A stretch of 64,000 nucleotides of DNA from an uncultured Pelagibacteraceae bacterium (lineage in GTDB: Bacteria > Pseudomonadota > Alphaproteobacteria > Pelagibacterales > Pelagibacteraceae). This document shows positions 47,821 through 57,412 of the stretch, piece after piece. The notes beneath the pieces are model-generated. The model saw nothing but the letters and a program-made list of their open reading frames with translations, did no database searches and was not told where the DNA came from. The DNA is taken from NCBI GenBank assembly GCA_902591755.1, contig CACJBX010000001.1, positions 97,001-161,000 on the forward strand, written 5' to 3'. The position numbers and the translations under genes are program-made. Positions within the stretch are counted from its first letter, which is position 1. Every line of letters starts with the position of its first letter.

Positions 47821-48480
47821 CTAAGTATTTATATTAAATATTTTTTTTAAAAAGGTTAGGCCCAAACTAGACGCTTCAATAGGTATGTTGTGACCACATC
47901 CTTTTAACATTTTCGTTGTTATATCAATTTTATTTCTTTCAAAAAAATCTTTCGCCTCTAACAAATTAACAGGTGGCACAATTTCATCTTGATCTCCATG
48001 AATTAATAATGTAGAAGGTTTTGATAAAATTCTATTGATTAAATCATTTCTGTTAATTATTTTTCCCGAAAATCCTATAATCCCAGCAAATTTTTCTTTC
48101 TCAGACAATCCAACGTTAATTGACATCATACATCCTTGGCTAAAACCAGATAAACAAATATTTGAGTTTTGCAAATTAAATTTTGTTTTTATCTCTTCTA
48201 TGAATTTTTTTAATATTTTTTCACTTTCTAAAGCTTTTTCGGTGATGTATTTTTCATCTTCAGTGTTTAAATCAAACCATTCATAACCGATAGGGTTAAT
48301 AGAACATTTTTCAGGTCCATTTGGGCAAATAAAAAGAGTGTTTGGTAGAAACCTTTTCCAATTAATTGTGAGTGCAGCTATATCATTACCGTCACCACCA
48401 TAACCATGTAATAAAATTACTGCATTATCGATGTTTTCGCCCACTGGCTTAATCATTTTAGCATCTAGACAAAATGTCAT
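47821..48480 (-). CDS. Carboxylesterase/phospholipase (YpfH-like alpha/beta hydrolase)
   Basis: 219 aa. LLHGYGGDGNDIAAL gives the oxyanion loop, LSGFSQGCMMS the nucleophile Ser, and HGDQDEIVP with KGCGHNIP the Asp and His. It matches the short carboxylesterase family that includes YpfH and APT1-like thioesterases. No signal peptide is seen. Substrate unknown. Confidence 0.87.
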   Translation of the reverse strand: MTFCLDAKMIKPVGENIDNAVILLHGYGGDGNDIAALTINWKRFLPNTLFICPNGPEKCSINPIGYEWFDLNTEDEKYITEKALESEKILKKFIEEIKTKFNLQNSNICLSGFSQGCMMSINVGLSEKEKFAGIIGFSGKIINRNDLINRILSKPSTLLIHGDQDEIVPPVNLLEAKDFFERNKIDITTKMLKGCGHNIPIEASSLGLTFLKKIFNINT

Positions 48481-48531
48481 TTAATAAAAAATTTTAATTT
48501 TTTTTTTTCAAATATGTAATACATATAATTT

Positions 48532-48735
48532 ATGATTTCAGAAATATTTGTCAAAGTAAGTGCAGTAATACTTTTGGTCTCTGTGGCGGTTGTATTAATA
48601 TTAGGTATTGGTACCTTATTTAAAGGTGGAGACACTAGTAAGAAATACTCTAATAAACTTATGCAGCTTAGGGTTCTGTTGCAGTTTGTAGCCATAATAG
48701 TCCTGGTTTGTTTAGCGTATTTTTTTAAAGATTAA
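48532..48735 (+). CDS. HIG1-type twin transmembrane protein
   Basis: 67 aa with two helices (VILLVSVAVVLILGIGTLF and VLLQFVAIIVLVCLAYFF) joined by a positive loop SKKYSNKLMQLRV. The NKLMxLRxxxQ pattern is the HIG1 signature. In mitochondria HIG1 proteins assist respiratory supercomplexes and in alphaproteobacteria they occur as short proteins like this one. Its stop overlaps the convergent thioredoxin-like gene by 4 nt. Confidence 0.85.
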   Translation: MISEIFVKVSAVILLVSVAVVLILGIGTLFKGGDTSKKYSNKLMQLRVLLQFVAIIVLVCLAYFFKD

Positions 48736-49262
48736 TCATAATTTAAAAGCCAATTCACAAATTTAGGATCTTCAAAATTTATAGAACCTATAACTTTTGC
48801 AAATTCATAACCATCTTTATTGATCAAAATTGATGTTGGAATGCCTCTTAAAGAAAATTTCTTAGCTAGTTTTACATCTGAGTCATAAAATATTTCAAAA
48901 GCATCAATATTTACATCTGAAAAAAACTTTTTGATCGAATTTTTGTCCTCTTGACCAATATTAATTGGTAAAATTTTAAGATTTTTAAATTTTGAATTGT
49001 TTTGAAGATTTTGTAGAGATGGCATTTCTTCTTTGCATGGTTTACACCACGTAGCCCAAAAATTCAGAATTAATAATTTGTTTTCGTACTCAGACAATGA
49101 AACATCCTTATCTTTTTCATTTTTAAATGATATTTCACTAATTTTTTTTTGATCCTCATAAATAACTAAATTTTTTAAACCATTTAATTCTTTTGAATTA
49201 ACTGTATTTGGGATAAATAATACCACTAATAGAATAAAGAACTTTAAAGTTAATAATTTCAT
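48732..49262 (-). CDS. TlpA/ResA-like thioredoxin, periplasmic
   Basis: 176 aa. A 22-residue hydrophobic signal anchors or exports it (LLTLKFFILLVVLFIPNT). The active site is NFWATWCKPCKEEMPSL (Cys73 and Cys76). GIPTSILINKDG carries the cis-Pro. TlpA/ResA proteins reduce cysteines in cytochrome c or copper-centre biogenesis; no partner gene is adjacent. It is divergent from argH by 23 nt. Confidence 0.9.
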   Translation of the reverse strand: MKLLTLKFFILLVVLFIPNTVNSKELNGLKNLVIYEDQKKISEISFKNEKDKDVSLSEYENKLLILNFWATWCKPCKEEMPSLQNLQNNSKFKNLKILPINIGQEDKNSIKKFFSDVNIDAFEIFYDSDVKLAKKFSLRGIPTSILINKDGYEFAKVIGSINFEDPKFVNWLLNYD

Positions 49263-49285
49263 ATAAAGTAGTATAGTTACATATC

Positions 49286-50680
49286 ATGAGTCAAAATAAA
49301 AACAATAACACAGTTTGGAACACAAGAATCAAAAAAAAAACTTCAAACATTTTTAAAAAAGTTGGATCCTCTATCGAGGTAGATAAAAGGTTGTATAAAG
49401 AAGATATATTAGCATCTGTTTCACATGCAGAAATGTTATATAAGCAAAAGATTATAACTATTAAAATTAAGGATAAAATTTTATGGGGGTTAAAAAGAAT
49501 TCAAAATGAAATTGAGAAAAAAAACTTTAAATTTGATGAAAATTTAGAAGACATTCACATGAACATAGAGAATAGACTTTTTGAACTTATTGGTAATGAT
49601 GCAGGTTATTTACATTCAGCAAGATCTAGAAACGACCAAGTGGTTACAGATTTAAAACTATGGTTAAAAAAGTCTACAGGAGAAATCGATAGTTTATTAT
49701 TAAAGGTAATAAAATCTTTGATAAGAATTTCGGAAAAAAATATTTTTACTATTATGCCAGGTTTTACTCATCTTAAAAATGCCCAACCAATTTCTTTAGC
49801 ACATTATTTTTTATCAAATGTTGAAATGTTCAAAAGAGACAGATTTAGATTTTCTTCTAACAAGAAAAGTTTGAATCAAAATCCTCTGGGGGCTGGTGCT
49901 TTTTCTGGAACATCTTTTAATATTGACAGATGGTATACCACTAAAAAACTAAAATTTGAGGAACCTACAACTAACTCTTTAGATACAGTATCTGATAGAG
50001 ATTTTGTTTTAGATTTTTTATACAGTGCATCTATATGCTCAATGCATATATCAAGAATTGCAGAAGAGTTAATAATTTGGAATTCAGATCAATTTAAATT
50101 CATTAGCTTAAAAGATAATATTGTAACAGGCTCATCGATAATGCCACAAAAAAAGAATCCTGATACTTTGGAGTTTTTAAGGGGAAAAACTGGATCAATA
50201 TTTGGAAATCTTTTTTCGATGTTAACAATTGTTAAAGGTTTACCAATATCTTATTTTAAAGACTTACAAGATGATAAAGATCTAGTTTTCAGATCTTTTG
50301 ATAATTTGAAAAATTGTTTAATAATTTTTGATGAAGTAATAAATGGAGTAATTGTTAACAAGAAAGTGATGTTAGATGCTGCTAAAAAAGGATTTACAAC
50401 GGCGACTGATTTTGCTGATGCATTAGTTAAAAACATGAATTTTTCTTTTAGGGAAGCATATTTTTTAACGGCAAAAGTTGTAAATTTTGCTGAAAAGAAA
50501 AATTTGGCTTTAAATGAAATTGGACATGAAGATTTAAAGAGGATTGTTCCGAAAATAAGTCACGAAGTGATGAAAAATCTAGATTTAAGAAACTCTGTAA
50601 ATTCAAAAAAATCATATGGTGGAACTTCTTTTGAAAACATAAAGAAAATGATAAGAAAACATAAAAAGGAGATAAAATGA
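49286..50680 (+). CDS. argH: Argininosuccinate lyase
   Basis: 464 aa, family length. HSARSRNDQVVTDL and the signature GSSIMPQKKNPDTLEF are present. It splits argininosuccinate into arginine and fumarate, the last step of arginine synthesis. It is the first gene of argH - lptM - lysA - plsC, all overlapping or abutting. Confidence 0.97.
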   Translation: MSQNKNNNTVWNTRIKKKTSNIFKKVGSSIEVDKRLYKEDILASVSHAEMLYKQKIITIKIKDKILWGLKRIQNEIEKKNFKFDENLEDIHMNIENRLFELIGNDAGYLHSARSRNDQVVTDLKLWLKKSTGEIDSLLLKVIKSLIRISEKNIFTIMPGFTHLKNAQPISLAHYFLSNVEMFKRDRFRFSSNKKSLNQNPLGAGAFSGTSFNIDRWYTTKKLKFEEPTTNSLDTVSDRDFVLDFLYSASICSMHISRIAEELIIWNSDQFKFISLKDNIVTGSSIMPQKKNPDTLEFLRGKTGSIFGNLFSMLTIVKGLPISYFKDLQDDKDLVFRSFDNLKNCLIIFDEVINGVIVNKKVMLDAAKKGFTTATDFADALVKNMNFSFREAYFLTAKVVNFAEKKNLALNEIGHEDLKRIVPKISHEVMKNLDLRNSVNSKKSYGGTSFENIKKMIRKHKKEIK

Positions 50681-50793
50681 AAAATATTTTTATTATTGTC
50701 GTTTTAATTTTTTTATTAATTTCCTGTGGAAAAAAAGCGGATCCTGAATACAAAGGTTCAATTGGAACAAATAGTTTAATTCAAACATCCTAA
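50677..50793 (+). CDS. lptM: Small lipoprotein (LptM-like)
   Basis: 38 aa. The N-terminus is a lipoprotein signal with a lipobox LISC at residues 14-17 (acylated Cys17), followed by GKKADPEYKG. The ATG overlaps the argH stop and the stop overlaps the lysA ATG, fixing the ends. This short lipoprotein with G-K-K/x-x-x-P after the Cys is typical between argH and lysA. In E. coli, LptM stabilises the LptD translocon. Confidence 0.85.
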   Translation: MKNIFIIVVLIFLLISCGKKADPEYKGSIGTNSLIQTS

Positions 50794-52007
50794 TGAATTA
50801 TAAAAATAGTAAATTTTATGTTGAGAATATTTCTGTAGGGAAATTAACTCGATCATTTCAAACTCCTTTTTACTGTTATTCAAAATCAAGACTAAATCAA
50901 AATATAAAAAACTTTAATAAAAACTTTGAAAAAACAAAACCATTAATATGTTTTTCTGTAAAATCTAATTCGAATTCAAAATTATTAAAGATAATAAAAA
51001 ACAACGGATTAGGCGCTGATGTTGTCTCAATAGGCGAGCTCCAAAAAGTTTTAAAAGTAGGTTTTAAACCGAATAAAATTGTGTTTTCAGGAGTCGGAAA
51101 AACTACAAGTGAACTGGATTTTGCGATTAAAAAGAAAATTTTATTGATTAACGTTGAATCTGAGAGTGAACTAAAAAATATCATCAATTTATCTAAAAAT
51201 AAAAAAACCGTAGTCAATGTAGGAATAAGATTAAACCCAAATGTTAACGCTCAAACTATAGGAAAAATTTCAACTGGCAGAATGCAAGATAAATTTGGAT
51301 TAACTTTTAAAGATGCAATCAAAATTATCGATAAATATAAGAATTCAAATTCAATTAGATTTAAATGTCTAAGTGTTCACATTGGTAGCCAAATTTTAAG
51401 TAATGTGCCATATCAAAAAATGATACGCGTTGTAAATAATTTTCTAGAAAAAGTTTCAGTAAATTTTGAATATGTAGATTTTGGTGGCGGGATGGGTATT
51501 GACTATAGTTCAAACAAAAAAACTTTTGATTTTAAAAAGCTTGCTTTGGAAATTCATAAATTTTCAAAAAGGAATGAATGTAAAATTATTCTTGAACCAG
51601 GAAGATCTATAATAGGGGATATTGCTGTACTTATTTCTAAGGTTATCTATATAAAAGAAAGTCCAACCAAAGATTTTATTATTTTAGATGCTGGCATGAA
51701 CGATCTAATTAGACCAGCTTTATACAATGCAAAACACATGATTATTCCCGCAATTAAATCGAGTAAAAAAAGTAAAAAAGAATATGATTTTGTTGGTCCG
51801 ATTTGTGAGACTTCAGATAGGTTTTTGAAAATGAAAAAATTTCAAAAGTTAAATGAGGGGGAGATTGTTATTCTAAAAGATGTAGGGGCATATGGTCATG
51901 TATTGTCATCAAATTACAATGTGCGACCAATGCCAAAAGAAGTTTTAGTTGATAAATCAAAAACTCAAATCATTAGTAAAAGGCAGTCCATTAAAGATCT
52001 TATTTAA
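50793..52007 (+). CDS. lysA: Diaminopimelate decarboxylase
   Basis: 404 aa PLP enzyme of the fold III group. The Schiff-base lysine is in CFSVKSNSNSKLL. The phosphate site lies in FGGGMGID and EPGRSIIGDI, and the substrate-specific Cys in GPICETSDRF. It converts meso-diaminopimelate to lysine. The stop is immediately followed by the plsC ATG. Confidence 0.96.
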   Translation: MNYKNSKFYVENISVGKLTRSFQTPFYCYSKSRLNQNIKNFNKNFEKTKPLICFSVKSNSNSKLLKIIKNNGLGADVVSIGELQKVLKVGFKPNKIVFSGVGKTTSELDFAIKKKILLINVESESELKNIINLSKNKKTVVNVGIRLNPNVNAQTIGKISTGRMQDKFGLTFKDAIKIIDKYKNSNSIRFKCLSVHIGSQILSNVPYQKMIRVVNNFLEKVSVNFEYVDFGGGMGIDYSSNKKTFDFKKLALEIHKFSKRNECKIILEPGRSIIGDIAVLISKVIYIKESPTKDFIILDAGMNDLIRPALYNAKHMIIPAIKSSKKSKKEYDFVGPICETSDRFLKMKKFQKLNEGEIVILKDVGAYGHVLSSNYNVRPMPKEVLVDKSKTQIISKRQSIKDLI

Positions 52008-52709
52008 ATGATAAGAAATATAATATTTTTCCTTTTTTTTTATCTAGGGATTATCTCAATTTCAATTTTATTTGTTCCGACACTTTTATTCCCAAAAAAA
52101 GGGGTTCAGTTTGGAGGTCGTTTGATGGGTATTTGGACTAGCATTTGTCTTAAACTTTTTTTAGGTGTTAATATCAGAGTTAAAGGTTTAGAAAACATCC
52201 CTAGAGAAAAAAAGTACTTTGTTGTTTGTTCACATCAATCTATGTTTGAAACATTCTATTTACAAACAATCTTTGAATCATCGGTTTTTATTCTTAAAAA
52301 AGAACTGATGATAATTCCTCTATTTGGATCATATCTTAAGAAGATGGGGTGTGTATCAATTGATAGGGATAAAATTTCTAAGGAAAATTTAGGTTTCAAA
52401 GGATTAGTTGAAAAAGTTTTGAACGACAAACGAAACACGCTTATAATTTTCCCTCAAGGTACAAGAAAAAATTATAAAGACAGGTCAAAGTTTAAAAAAG
52501 GATTTGCAAGAATTTATAATGACTTTCAAATAAGTTGCCTTCCAATTGCGATTAATTCAGGGAAAACATGGCCAAAGTCCTCTTTATTAAAGAGTAAACA
52601 AAATATAACAGTTTCTATATTAAAATCCTTCGAGCCCGGCAAAGATTTAGAACAGTTCTCTAAAGAAGTTGAAAATTTAATTTATAAAGAATTAGATTTA
52701 ATAAATTAA
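52008..52709 (+). CDS. plsC: 1-acyl-sn-glycerol-3-phosphate acyltransferase
   Basis: 233 aa membrane-associated enzyme with a hydrophobic N-terminus. The catalytic motif reads SHQSMFETFYL (H-x4-E rather than the usual H-x4-D), and motif III is FPQGTRKNYKD. This variant acid is one I know from alphaproteobacterial members. It makes phosphatidic acid from lysophosphatidate. The convergent dnaN ends 2 nt away. Confidence 0.9.
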   Translation: MIRNIIFFLFFYLGIISISILFVPTLLFPKKGVQFGGRLMGIWTSICLKLFLGVNIRVKGLENIPREKKYFVVCSHQSMFETFYLQTIFESSVFILKKELMIIPLFGSYLKKMGCVSIDRDKISKENLGFKGLVEKVLNDKRNTLIIFPQGTRKNYKDRSKFKKGFARIYNDFQISCLPIAINSGKTWPKSSLLKSKQNITVSILKSFEPGKDLEQFSKEVENLIYKELDLIN

Positions 52710-52711
52710 AT

Positions 52712-53824
52712 TTAACCTTTCATCGGCATTATCACAAAAATGCTGTCAAAATCACTTGGATCTTTTATTAATGCTGGCGATGCAGTATCATTAAAAAAAA
52801 TTTCTATTTTTTCACCTTCTAACTCACTAGCAACATCTATCAAATATTTAGAATTGAAAGTTATATCTAAGTCATGTTCAAATTTCACAGAAACACTTTC
52901 ATTTCCATCACCGCTATGAGTATTGTTGACTGATAGATCAAGTTTGTCTTTTGATAATTTAATTTTTACTCCATCTTTTTTGTCTGTAGAAACAGACGCA
53001 ACTCTATCTACGCTGCTTTTAAATAATTCTAAATCTGCTTCCATCTTTTTCTTGTTATTTTTTGGAACAACTTGAGCATAATTTGGAAATTTTCCATCTA
53101 TAACTTTTGAAATTAAAATACTGTTATCCATGGAAATTTTAATTTTTGTTTTTGAATTTGAGACTTTGATTTTTCCTTGATTGTTTTCAAGAATTGAGCA
53201 AAGTTGAAAAATTGTTTTTTTTGGTAATATTATTGGTTCAAATTTGATGGGTTTCTCAAGTCTCATTTTCGATATGGACATTCTGTGAGAATCTGTTGAA
53301 ACAGCAGTTAAAAAGTTTTTATCATCCCCGCTAGTAAAATGTAAAAAAATACCACTTAAATAATGTCGAGTTTCATCATTTGAAATTGAAAACTTGCATT
53401 TATTTAATAGCTTTAAAAAACTTTGCGAGTCTAAACTAATTTCTTCAGCCTCAAAACCTTCTTCCATTAATGGAAATTCCTGAGGATCAATGCAATTTAA
53501 CTTAAATTTAGATTTTTCAGACTCTAGTTGCATCTTATTTTCTGATAGACTCTCTACGTTAATTTTTTTTCCTGAGCTGAATTTTCTTACTATATCGTAC
53601 ATTATAAGAGAATTTGTGGTTGTTTTGCCTTCTTTTTCAATTTCAACACTTTGAATTCGATGAACAAAAATCATATCTAAATCTGTTGCAGTTATAATTA
53701 GTTCTTTTCCACTTGCCTCTAAAAGAACATTGGATAAAATTGGCAGTGTGCTTCTTCTTTCAATTACATTTTGACAAAAACTTAACGACTCTTGGAGATC
53801 TTTTTGATTTACATTAAACTTCAT
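52712..53824 (-). CDS. dnaN: DNA polymerase III sliding clamp (beta subunit)
   Basis: 370 aa, usual length. The three-domain clamp fold is seen by VIERRSTLPILSNVLLEA at the N-terminus and NSKYLIDVAS in the last domain; the C-terminal FVIMPMKG is typical. It overlaps the dnaA end by 11 nt, giving the classic dnaA-dnaN order. recF and gyrB do not follow. Confidence 0.96.
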   Translation of the reverse strand: MKFNVNQKDLQESLSFCQNVIERRSTLPILSNVLLEASGKELIITATDLDMIFVHRIQSVEIEKEGKTTTNSLIMYDIVRKFSSGKKINVESLSENKMQLESEKSKFKLNCIDPQEFPLMEEGFEAEEISLDSQSFLKLLNKCKFSISNDETRHYLSGIFLHFTSGDDKNFLTAVSTDSHRMSISKMRLEKPIKFEPIILPKKTIFQLCSILENNQGKIKVSNSKTKIKISMDNSILISKVIDGKFPNYAQVVPKNNKKKMEADLELFKSSVDRVASVSTDKKDGVKIKLSKDKLDLSVNNTHSGDGNESVSVKFEHDLDITFNSKYLIDVASELEGEKIEIFFNDTASPALIKDPSDFDSIFVIMPMKG

Positions 53825-55217
53825 TTTCTGATTTATACATTATCTGGTTTTTAAGATAGTTTATTCCATTATTTATTTCGCTATTTTCTACCTTTAATTT
53901 CTCAATAGTTTTTACAGAATGAATTATTGTTGTGTGATCTCTATTTGAAAATTCTCTACCTATTTCTGGTAAAGATTTTGACGTAAGTATTTTTGAAAGA
54001 TAAATTGCTACCTGTCTGGGTCTTACTAAATATCTTGATCTTCTTGAGGAAAGCATTTCATTTTTACTAATTTTAAAATATTTACAAACTAATGTTTGAA
54101 TATTATCTATGGAGACCTTAGCTTCGTTTATGTTTAAGAGATCTTTAAGTATTATTTTCGTCTCTGAAATATTTGGAACTCTTTCATATATCCTTGCGAA
54201 TGATGCAATTCTATTTAAAGCACCAACCAATTCTCTTATGCTGCTTCTGATTTCATAACTAATAAATTTTAAAATTTCTTCTGATATATTAATACTTTCA
54301 TTATAGAATAAATTTAGTTCGTTAGCTTTTTCTTTCAGGATTTTATATCTCAATTCATATTCGGGATTTTGAATATCTACCACCAATCCACCTGAAAATC
54401 TGGATTTAATCCTTTCTTGTATCCTTTTAAGCTTATTCGGAGGTCTATCAGCTGAAACAACTATTTGAGAACCTTTTTCAAGTAATGCATTAAAGGTGTG
54501 AAAAAATTCTTCCTGCATAGCCTCTTTTCCATCCATAAATTGAATATCATCTATAATTAAAACGTCAGTGTTTCTAAAATTATCTTTAAATCTAACCATT
54601 TCGTTACTTTTTATAGATTTTACAAATTGATACATAAATCTTTCTGCTGAGATAAATGTGACTTTGTTTTCAAATTTAAGCTTCAAACCAATAGCATTTA
54701 ATAGATGAGTTTTTCCCATTCCTACACCTCCATACAAATACAAAGGATTATAATTAGATATATTTTCAGAGACCTTTTTTGATGCTTCAAAAGCTAATTT
54801 ATTACTTGCTCCAATGATAAAGTTATCAAAAGATTTATTTTGATCAATTCTGTTGTACTGAAGAAAACTGTCTTTAATGAAAGAAATATTGTCATCTTTT
54901 TTAATAATATTATTAACCGTTTTATCTTTTTCATGCTCTTTATCCTCAATTCTAAATTCTATTCTAGAAATTTCTCTAATTTGTTTTTTAACAATTTTTA
55001 AAATTTCATCCAAATATCTTGATACGATCCAGTCTCTAAGAAATCTTGTTGAGACTGAAACAACAAGATAATTACTGTGTTGTTCCTCAAAGTATATTTT
55101 TTTAAGCCAGCTCTCATAAATTTCTGAACCAAATTTTGATTTCATTTCTTTTTGAATTTCTGTCCATATTAGGTTTGCATCTTTTTTTTGATTGAAATTT
55201 TTATTTAAATTTTTCAT
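53814..55217 (-). CDS. dnaA: Chromosomal replication initiator DnaA
   Basis: 467 aa. Domain III has GGVGMGKTHLLNAIG (Walker A) and VLIIDDIQFMDGKEA (Walker B). Domain IV ends with the DNA-binding helix-turn-helix and DnaA signature NRDHTTIIHSVKTIEKL. Domain I and a variable linker precede. The 290 nt upstream gap to rpsT is the place to look for an origin or autoregulatory sites. Confidence 0.97.
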   Translation of the reverse strand: MKNLNKNFNQKKDANLIWTEIQKEMKSKFGSEIYESWLKKIYFEEQHSNYLVVSVSTRFLRDWIVSRYLDEILKIVKKQIREISRIEFRIEDKEHEKDKTVNNIIKKDDNISFIKDSFLQYNRIDQNKSFDNFIIGASNKLAFEASKKVSENISNYNPLYLYGGVGMGKTHLLNAIGLKLKFENKVTFISAERFMYQFVKSIKSNEMVRFKDNFRNTDVLIIDDIQFMDGKEAMQEEFFHTFNALLEKGSQIVVSADRPPNKLKRIQERIKSRFSGGLVVDIQNPEYELRYKILKEKANELNLFYNESINISEEILKFISYEIRSSIRELVGALNRIASFARIYERVPNISETKIILKDLLNINEAKVSIDNIQTLVCKYFKISKNEMLSSRRSRYLVRPRQVAIYLSKILTSKSLPEIGREFSNRDHTTIIHSVKTIEKLKVENSEINNGINYLKNQIMYKSENEV

Positions 55218-55507
55218 GTGAAGTGGTTTCTAGCTAATCTTAGAAAGTTTTTTTATCAATAAAATATTTCTCTGATTAAAAGAAATTTAAAATCCTTAAT
55301 TGAATAAAATTAAAAATTGTATAAATTGAAAATTGAAAAACGATTAGCTTTAAAATTGAATTCAATTTTTAATATTAAAGTAAATAAAGATTTACTTTTT
55401 TAATTTATAAAAACTCCAACATGTTGTGTTAAAGCTTTAAAACTTAATTACATTTTGTGGCAAGACTTTTTTCTATATGCGGTAAAAAAGATTTAACTGG
55501 AGGTTGT
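55218..55507. other. AT-rich dnaA-rpsT intergenic region with palindromes
   Basis: A 290 nt stretch without a gene I can support. It contains an 18-bp perfect palindrome AAAATTGAATTCAATTTT (55352-55369), a 12-bp palindrome TTAAAGCTTTAA (55429-55440) and several short AAATTGAA-type copies (from about 55323). It must hold the dnaA promoter and could be an origin unwinding region. I found no close match to the DnaA box TTATCCACA on either strand, so origin status is only a possibility. Confidence 0.4.
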
Positions 55508-55768
55508 TTATAGAGAATTTATTTTTCTAGTGATCTTAGAAACGTTTCGAGTTGCGTTTCCTTTTTTGATTACGCCGGTCTTAGCAATTTTCATTAATTC
55601 CGAGTTCAATTTGGGTAAGTAGGAAAGGGCTTCTTTCTTTTTCTTACTATCAATCAATTTTTTCATTTTTTTTAAAGCAATTTTATAACGACTTTTACGG
55701 GTCTTATTAACCTCTGTTTGTCTTTTTATTCGTCTAATTCTTTTAATTGCTGATTTTGTATTAGCCAT
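55508..55768 (-). CDS. rpsT: 30S ribosomal protein S20
   Basis: 86 aa, family length. The start MANTKSAIKRIRRIKRQ and the end GNATRNVSKITRKINSL are typical S20. It binds 16S rRNA early in assembly. The upstream GAGAGGATAT gives a fair ribosome binding site. The rpsT-dnaA neighbourhood is conserved in alphaproteobacteria. Confidence 0.96.
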   Translation of the reverse strand: MANTKSAIKRIRRIKRQTEVNKTRKSRYKIALKKMKKLIDSKKKKEALSYLPKLNSELMKIAKTGVIKKGNATRNVSKITRKINSL

Positions 55769-55815
55769 TTTGGCGATGGTATATCCTCTCTACGTTGGGC
55801 GGTCAATAGGTATTT

Positions 55816-56673
55816 TTACTTTTGACAAACGGAGCATATAAAAGTGGATCTGTTTGAAATTATTTTTCTACTAATTTGCCCAGAGCATTTATTTCGACTA
55901 CATCTCCTTTTTGCACGATCATACACTTTAAATTCAGACTGGAAATTTCCACTTTTACCTGTAATACCCTTAAAATCTCTTATAGAGGAACCCCCAAATC
56001 GTATAGCTTTATTTAAAATTATTTTTGAATACTTAACTATTCTTTTATTTTCGTTTATATTAATCAGGTAAGATTTTTTAAACGGATTTATTTTCGCCTG
56101 AAATAATATTTCATTTACATAAATATTACCTAGTCCAGAGACTAATTTTTGATCTAACAATAAATTCTTAATATTTTTTGTTCTATTCTTTAAAATTTTA
56201 CTTAGATATTTTTTGTTAAAATCTTTACTTATCGCCTCAGGTCCTATTCGAGTGAAAAACCTTAAATAATCACTCTTATTATTTAAAATCTTAAAAAAAC
56301 CAAATCTTCTAGGATCGTTATAAATTAGTTTAAAATTTTTAAACCTGAAAATAATATGATTGTGTTTCTTTGGTAAACTTTGAGACCCATAAAAACTCAA
56401 ATTTGTGGTCTTTTTTTTTAAACCCATAAAATGAAGTGTGCCTGACATGCCCAAGTGTATCACGCAATAAAGATGATTATTAAATACCAAAATAAGATAT
56501 TTTGATTTTCTTTGAATCTTTTCTATGACTGTATTTTTGAATATTTGTTCAAAATCCTTTGGTACTTTAAGTCTCAGGTTTCGGTTATTGACTTGAATAT
56601 TTATTATTTTGCGGTTCTTTACCTGTCTATTTAGGGACTGTCTTACTATTTCTACTTCTGGTAATTCTGGCAT
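55816..56673 (-). CDS. mutM: Formamidopyrimidine-DNA glycosylase
   Basis: 285 aa base-excision repair enzyme removing 8-oxoguanine. It begins PELPEVE (catalytic Pro2 and Glu3), with KSKYL near residue 57. The C-terminal zinc finger uses C-x4-C and C-x2-C (CSRNKC and CSVCQK); the C-x4-C spacing is also seen in other alphaproteobacterial MutM. It is divergent from ubiE by 34 nt. Confidence 0.95.
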   Translation of the reverse strand: MPELPEVEIVRQSLNRQVKNRKIINIQVNNRNLRLKVPKDFEQIFKNTVIEKIQRKSKYLILVFNNHLYCVIHLGMSGTLHFMGLKKKTTNLSFYGSQSLPKKHNHIIFRFKNFKLIYNDPRRFGFFKILNNKSDYLRFFTRIGPEAISKDFNKKYLSKILKNRTKNIKNLLLDQKLVSGLGNIYVNEILFQAKINPFKKSYLININENKRIVKYSKIILNKAIRFGGSSIRDFKGITGKSGNFQSEFKVYDRAKRRCSRNKCSGQISRKIISNRSTFICSVCQK

Positions 56674-56707
56674 TAAATATTATATTATATTTTTATAACA
56701 TTTAAAT

Positions 56708-57412
56708 ATGCAACAAAATCTACAAAAAAAAAGAGGTCTTGTAAAAAAAGTTTTTGATAACGTCTACAATAAGTACGATCTCATGAACGATTTTATGTCT
56801 TTGGGTGTCCACAGACAGTGGAAAAGAGAACTCATCAGACAAATGAATCCCTATCCAGAGAGTACTTTAATTGATGTTGCATGTGGTACTGGAGATATTG
56901 CTAAATTATTTGCTGATAATACATCCAATAAATCAAAAATATTATGCGTCGATTTTAATAAAAGGATGTTGGACGAAGGAAAAAAAAGGTTATCAAATTA
57001 CAAAAATATTAACTGGAAGGTTTCAAGAGCTGAAAAAATTGATGCACCAAATGAAACCTTTGATTATTATACAATTAGCTTTGGTTTAAGAAACACAAAG
57101 AATTTAAACTCGACTATCTCTGAAGCTTATAGGGTTTTGAAAAAAGGAGGTAGATTTTTCTGCCTTGAGTTTTCAAAAATTCAAAACCAAAATTTAGATT
57201 TCATTTACAAACAGTATTCAAAACTAATACCATTAATAGGAAAATTAGTAGTTGGAAAAAGTGCACCTTATGAATACTTGGTTCAAAGTATTGATGAATT
57301 TGTTAATCAAGAAGAATTACTCGATTTAATCAAAAGTAAAAATTTCTACAATGCCAGTTATAAAAACCTGTCTGGCGGTATTGTATCTTTACATACAGGT
57401 TGGAAAATATGA
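56708..57412 (+). CDS. ubiE: Ubiquinone/menaquinone biosynthesis methyltransferase
   Basis: 234 aa. The SAM motif is LIDVACGTGDIAKLF, and the KVFDNVYNKYDLMNDFMSLG N-terminus and FGLRNTKNL motif are UbiE-specific. It methylates the quinone ring in ubiquinone synthesis. It overlaps ubiB by 13 nt. Confidence 0.95.
   Translation: MQQNLQKKRGLVKKVFDNVYNKYDLMNDFMSLGVHRQWKRELIRQMNPYPESTLIDVACGTGDIAKLFADNTSNKSKILCVDFNKRMLDEGKKRLSNYKNINWKVSRAEKIDAPNETFDYYTISFGLRNTKNLNSTISEAYRVLKKGGRFFCLEFSKIQNQNLDFIYKQYSKLIPLIGKLVVGKSAPYEYLVQSIDEFVNQEELLDLIKSKNFYNASYKNLSGGIVSLHTGWKI

Noticed and set aside
52008..52709. PlsC catalytic H-x4-E as a dead active site
   Set aside because: A glutamate at this position is seen in alphaproteobacterial PlsC; motif III is intact.
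55218..55507. DnaA boxes as proof of oriC
   Set aside because: Best matches to TTATCCACA have about three mismatches (for example TGTGGCAAG at 55457 read in reverse); not enough to call an origin.
55816..55902. MutM zinc finger with C-x4-C instead of C-x2-C
   Set aside because: This spacing is also known in other alphaproteobacterial MutM proteins; not a loss.
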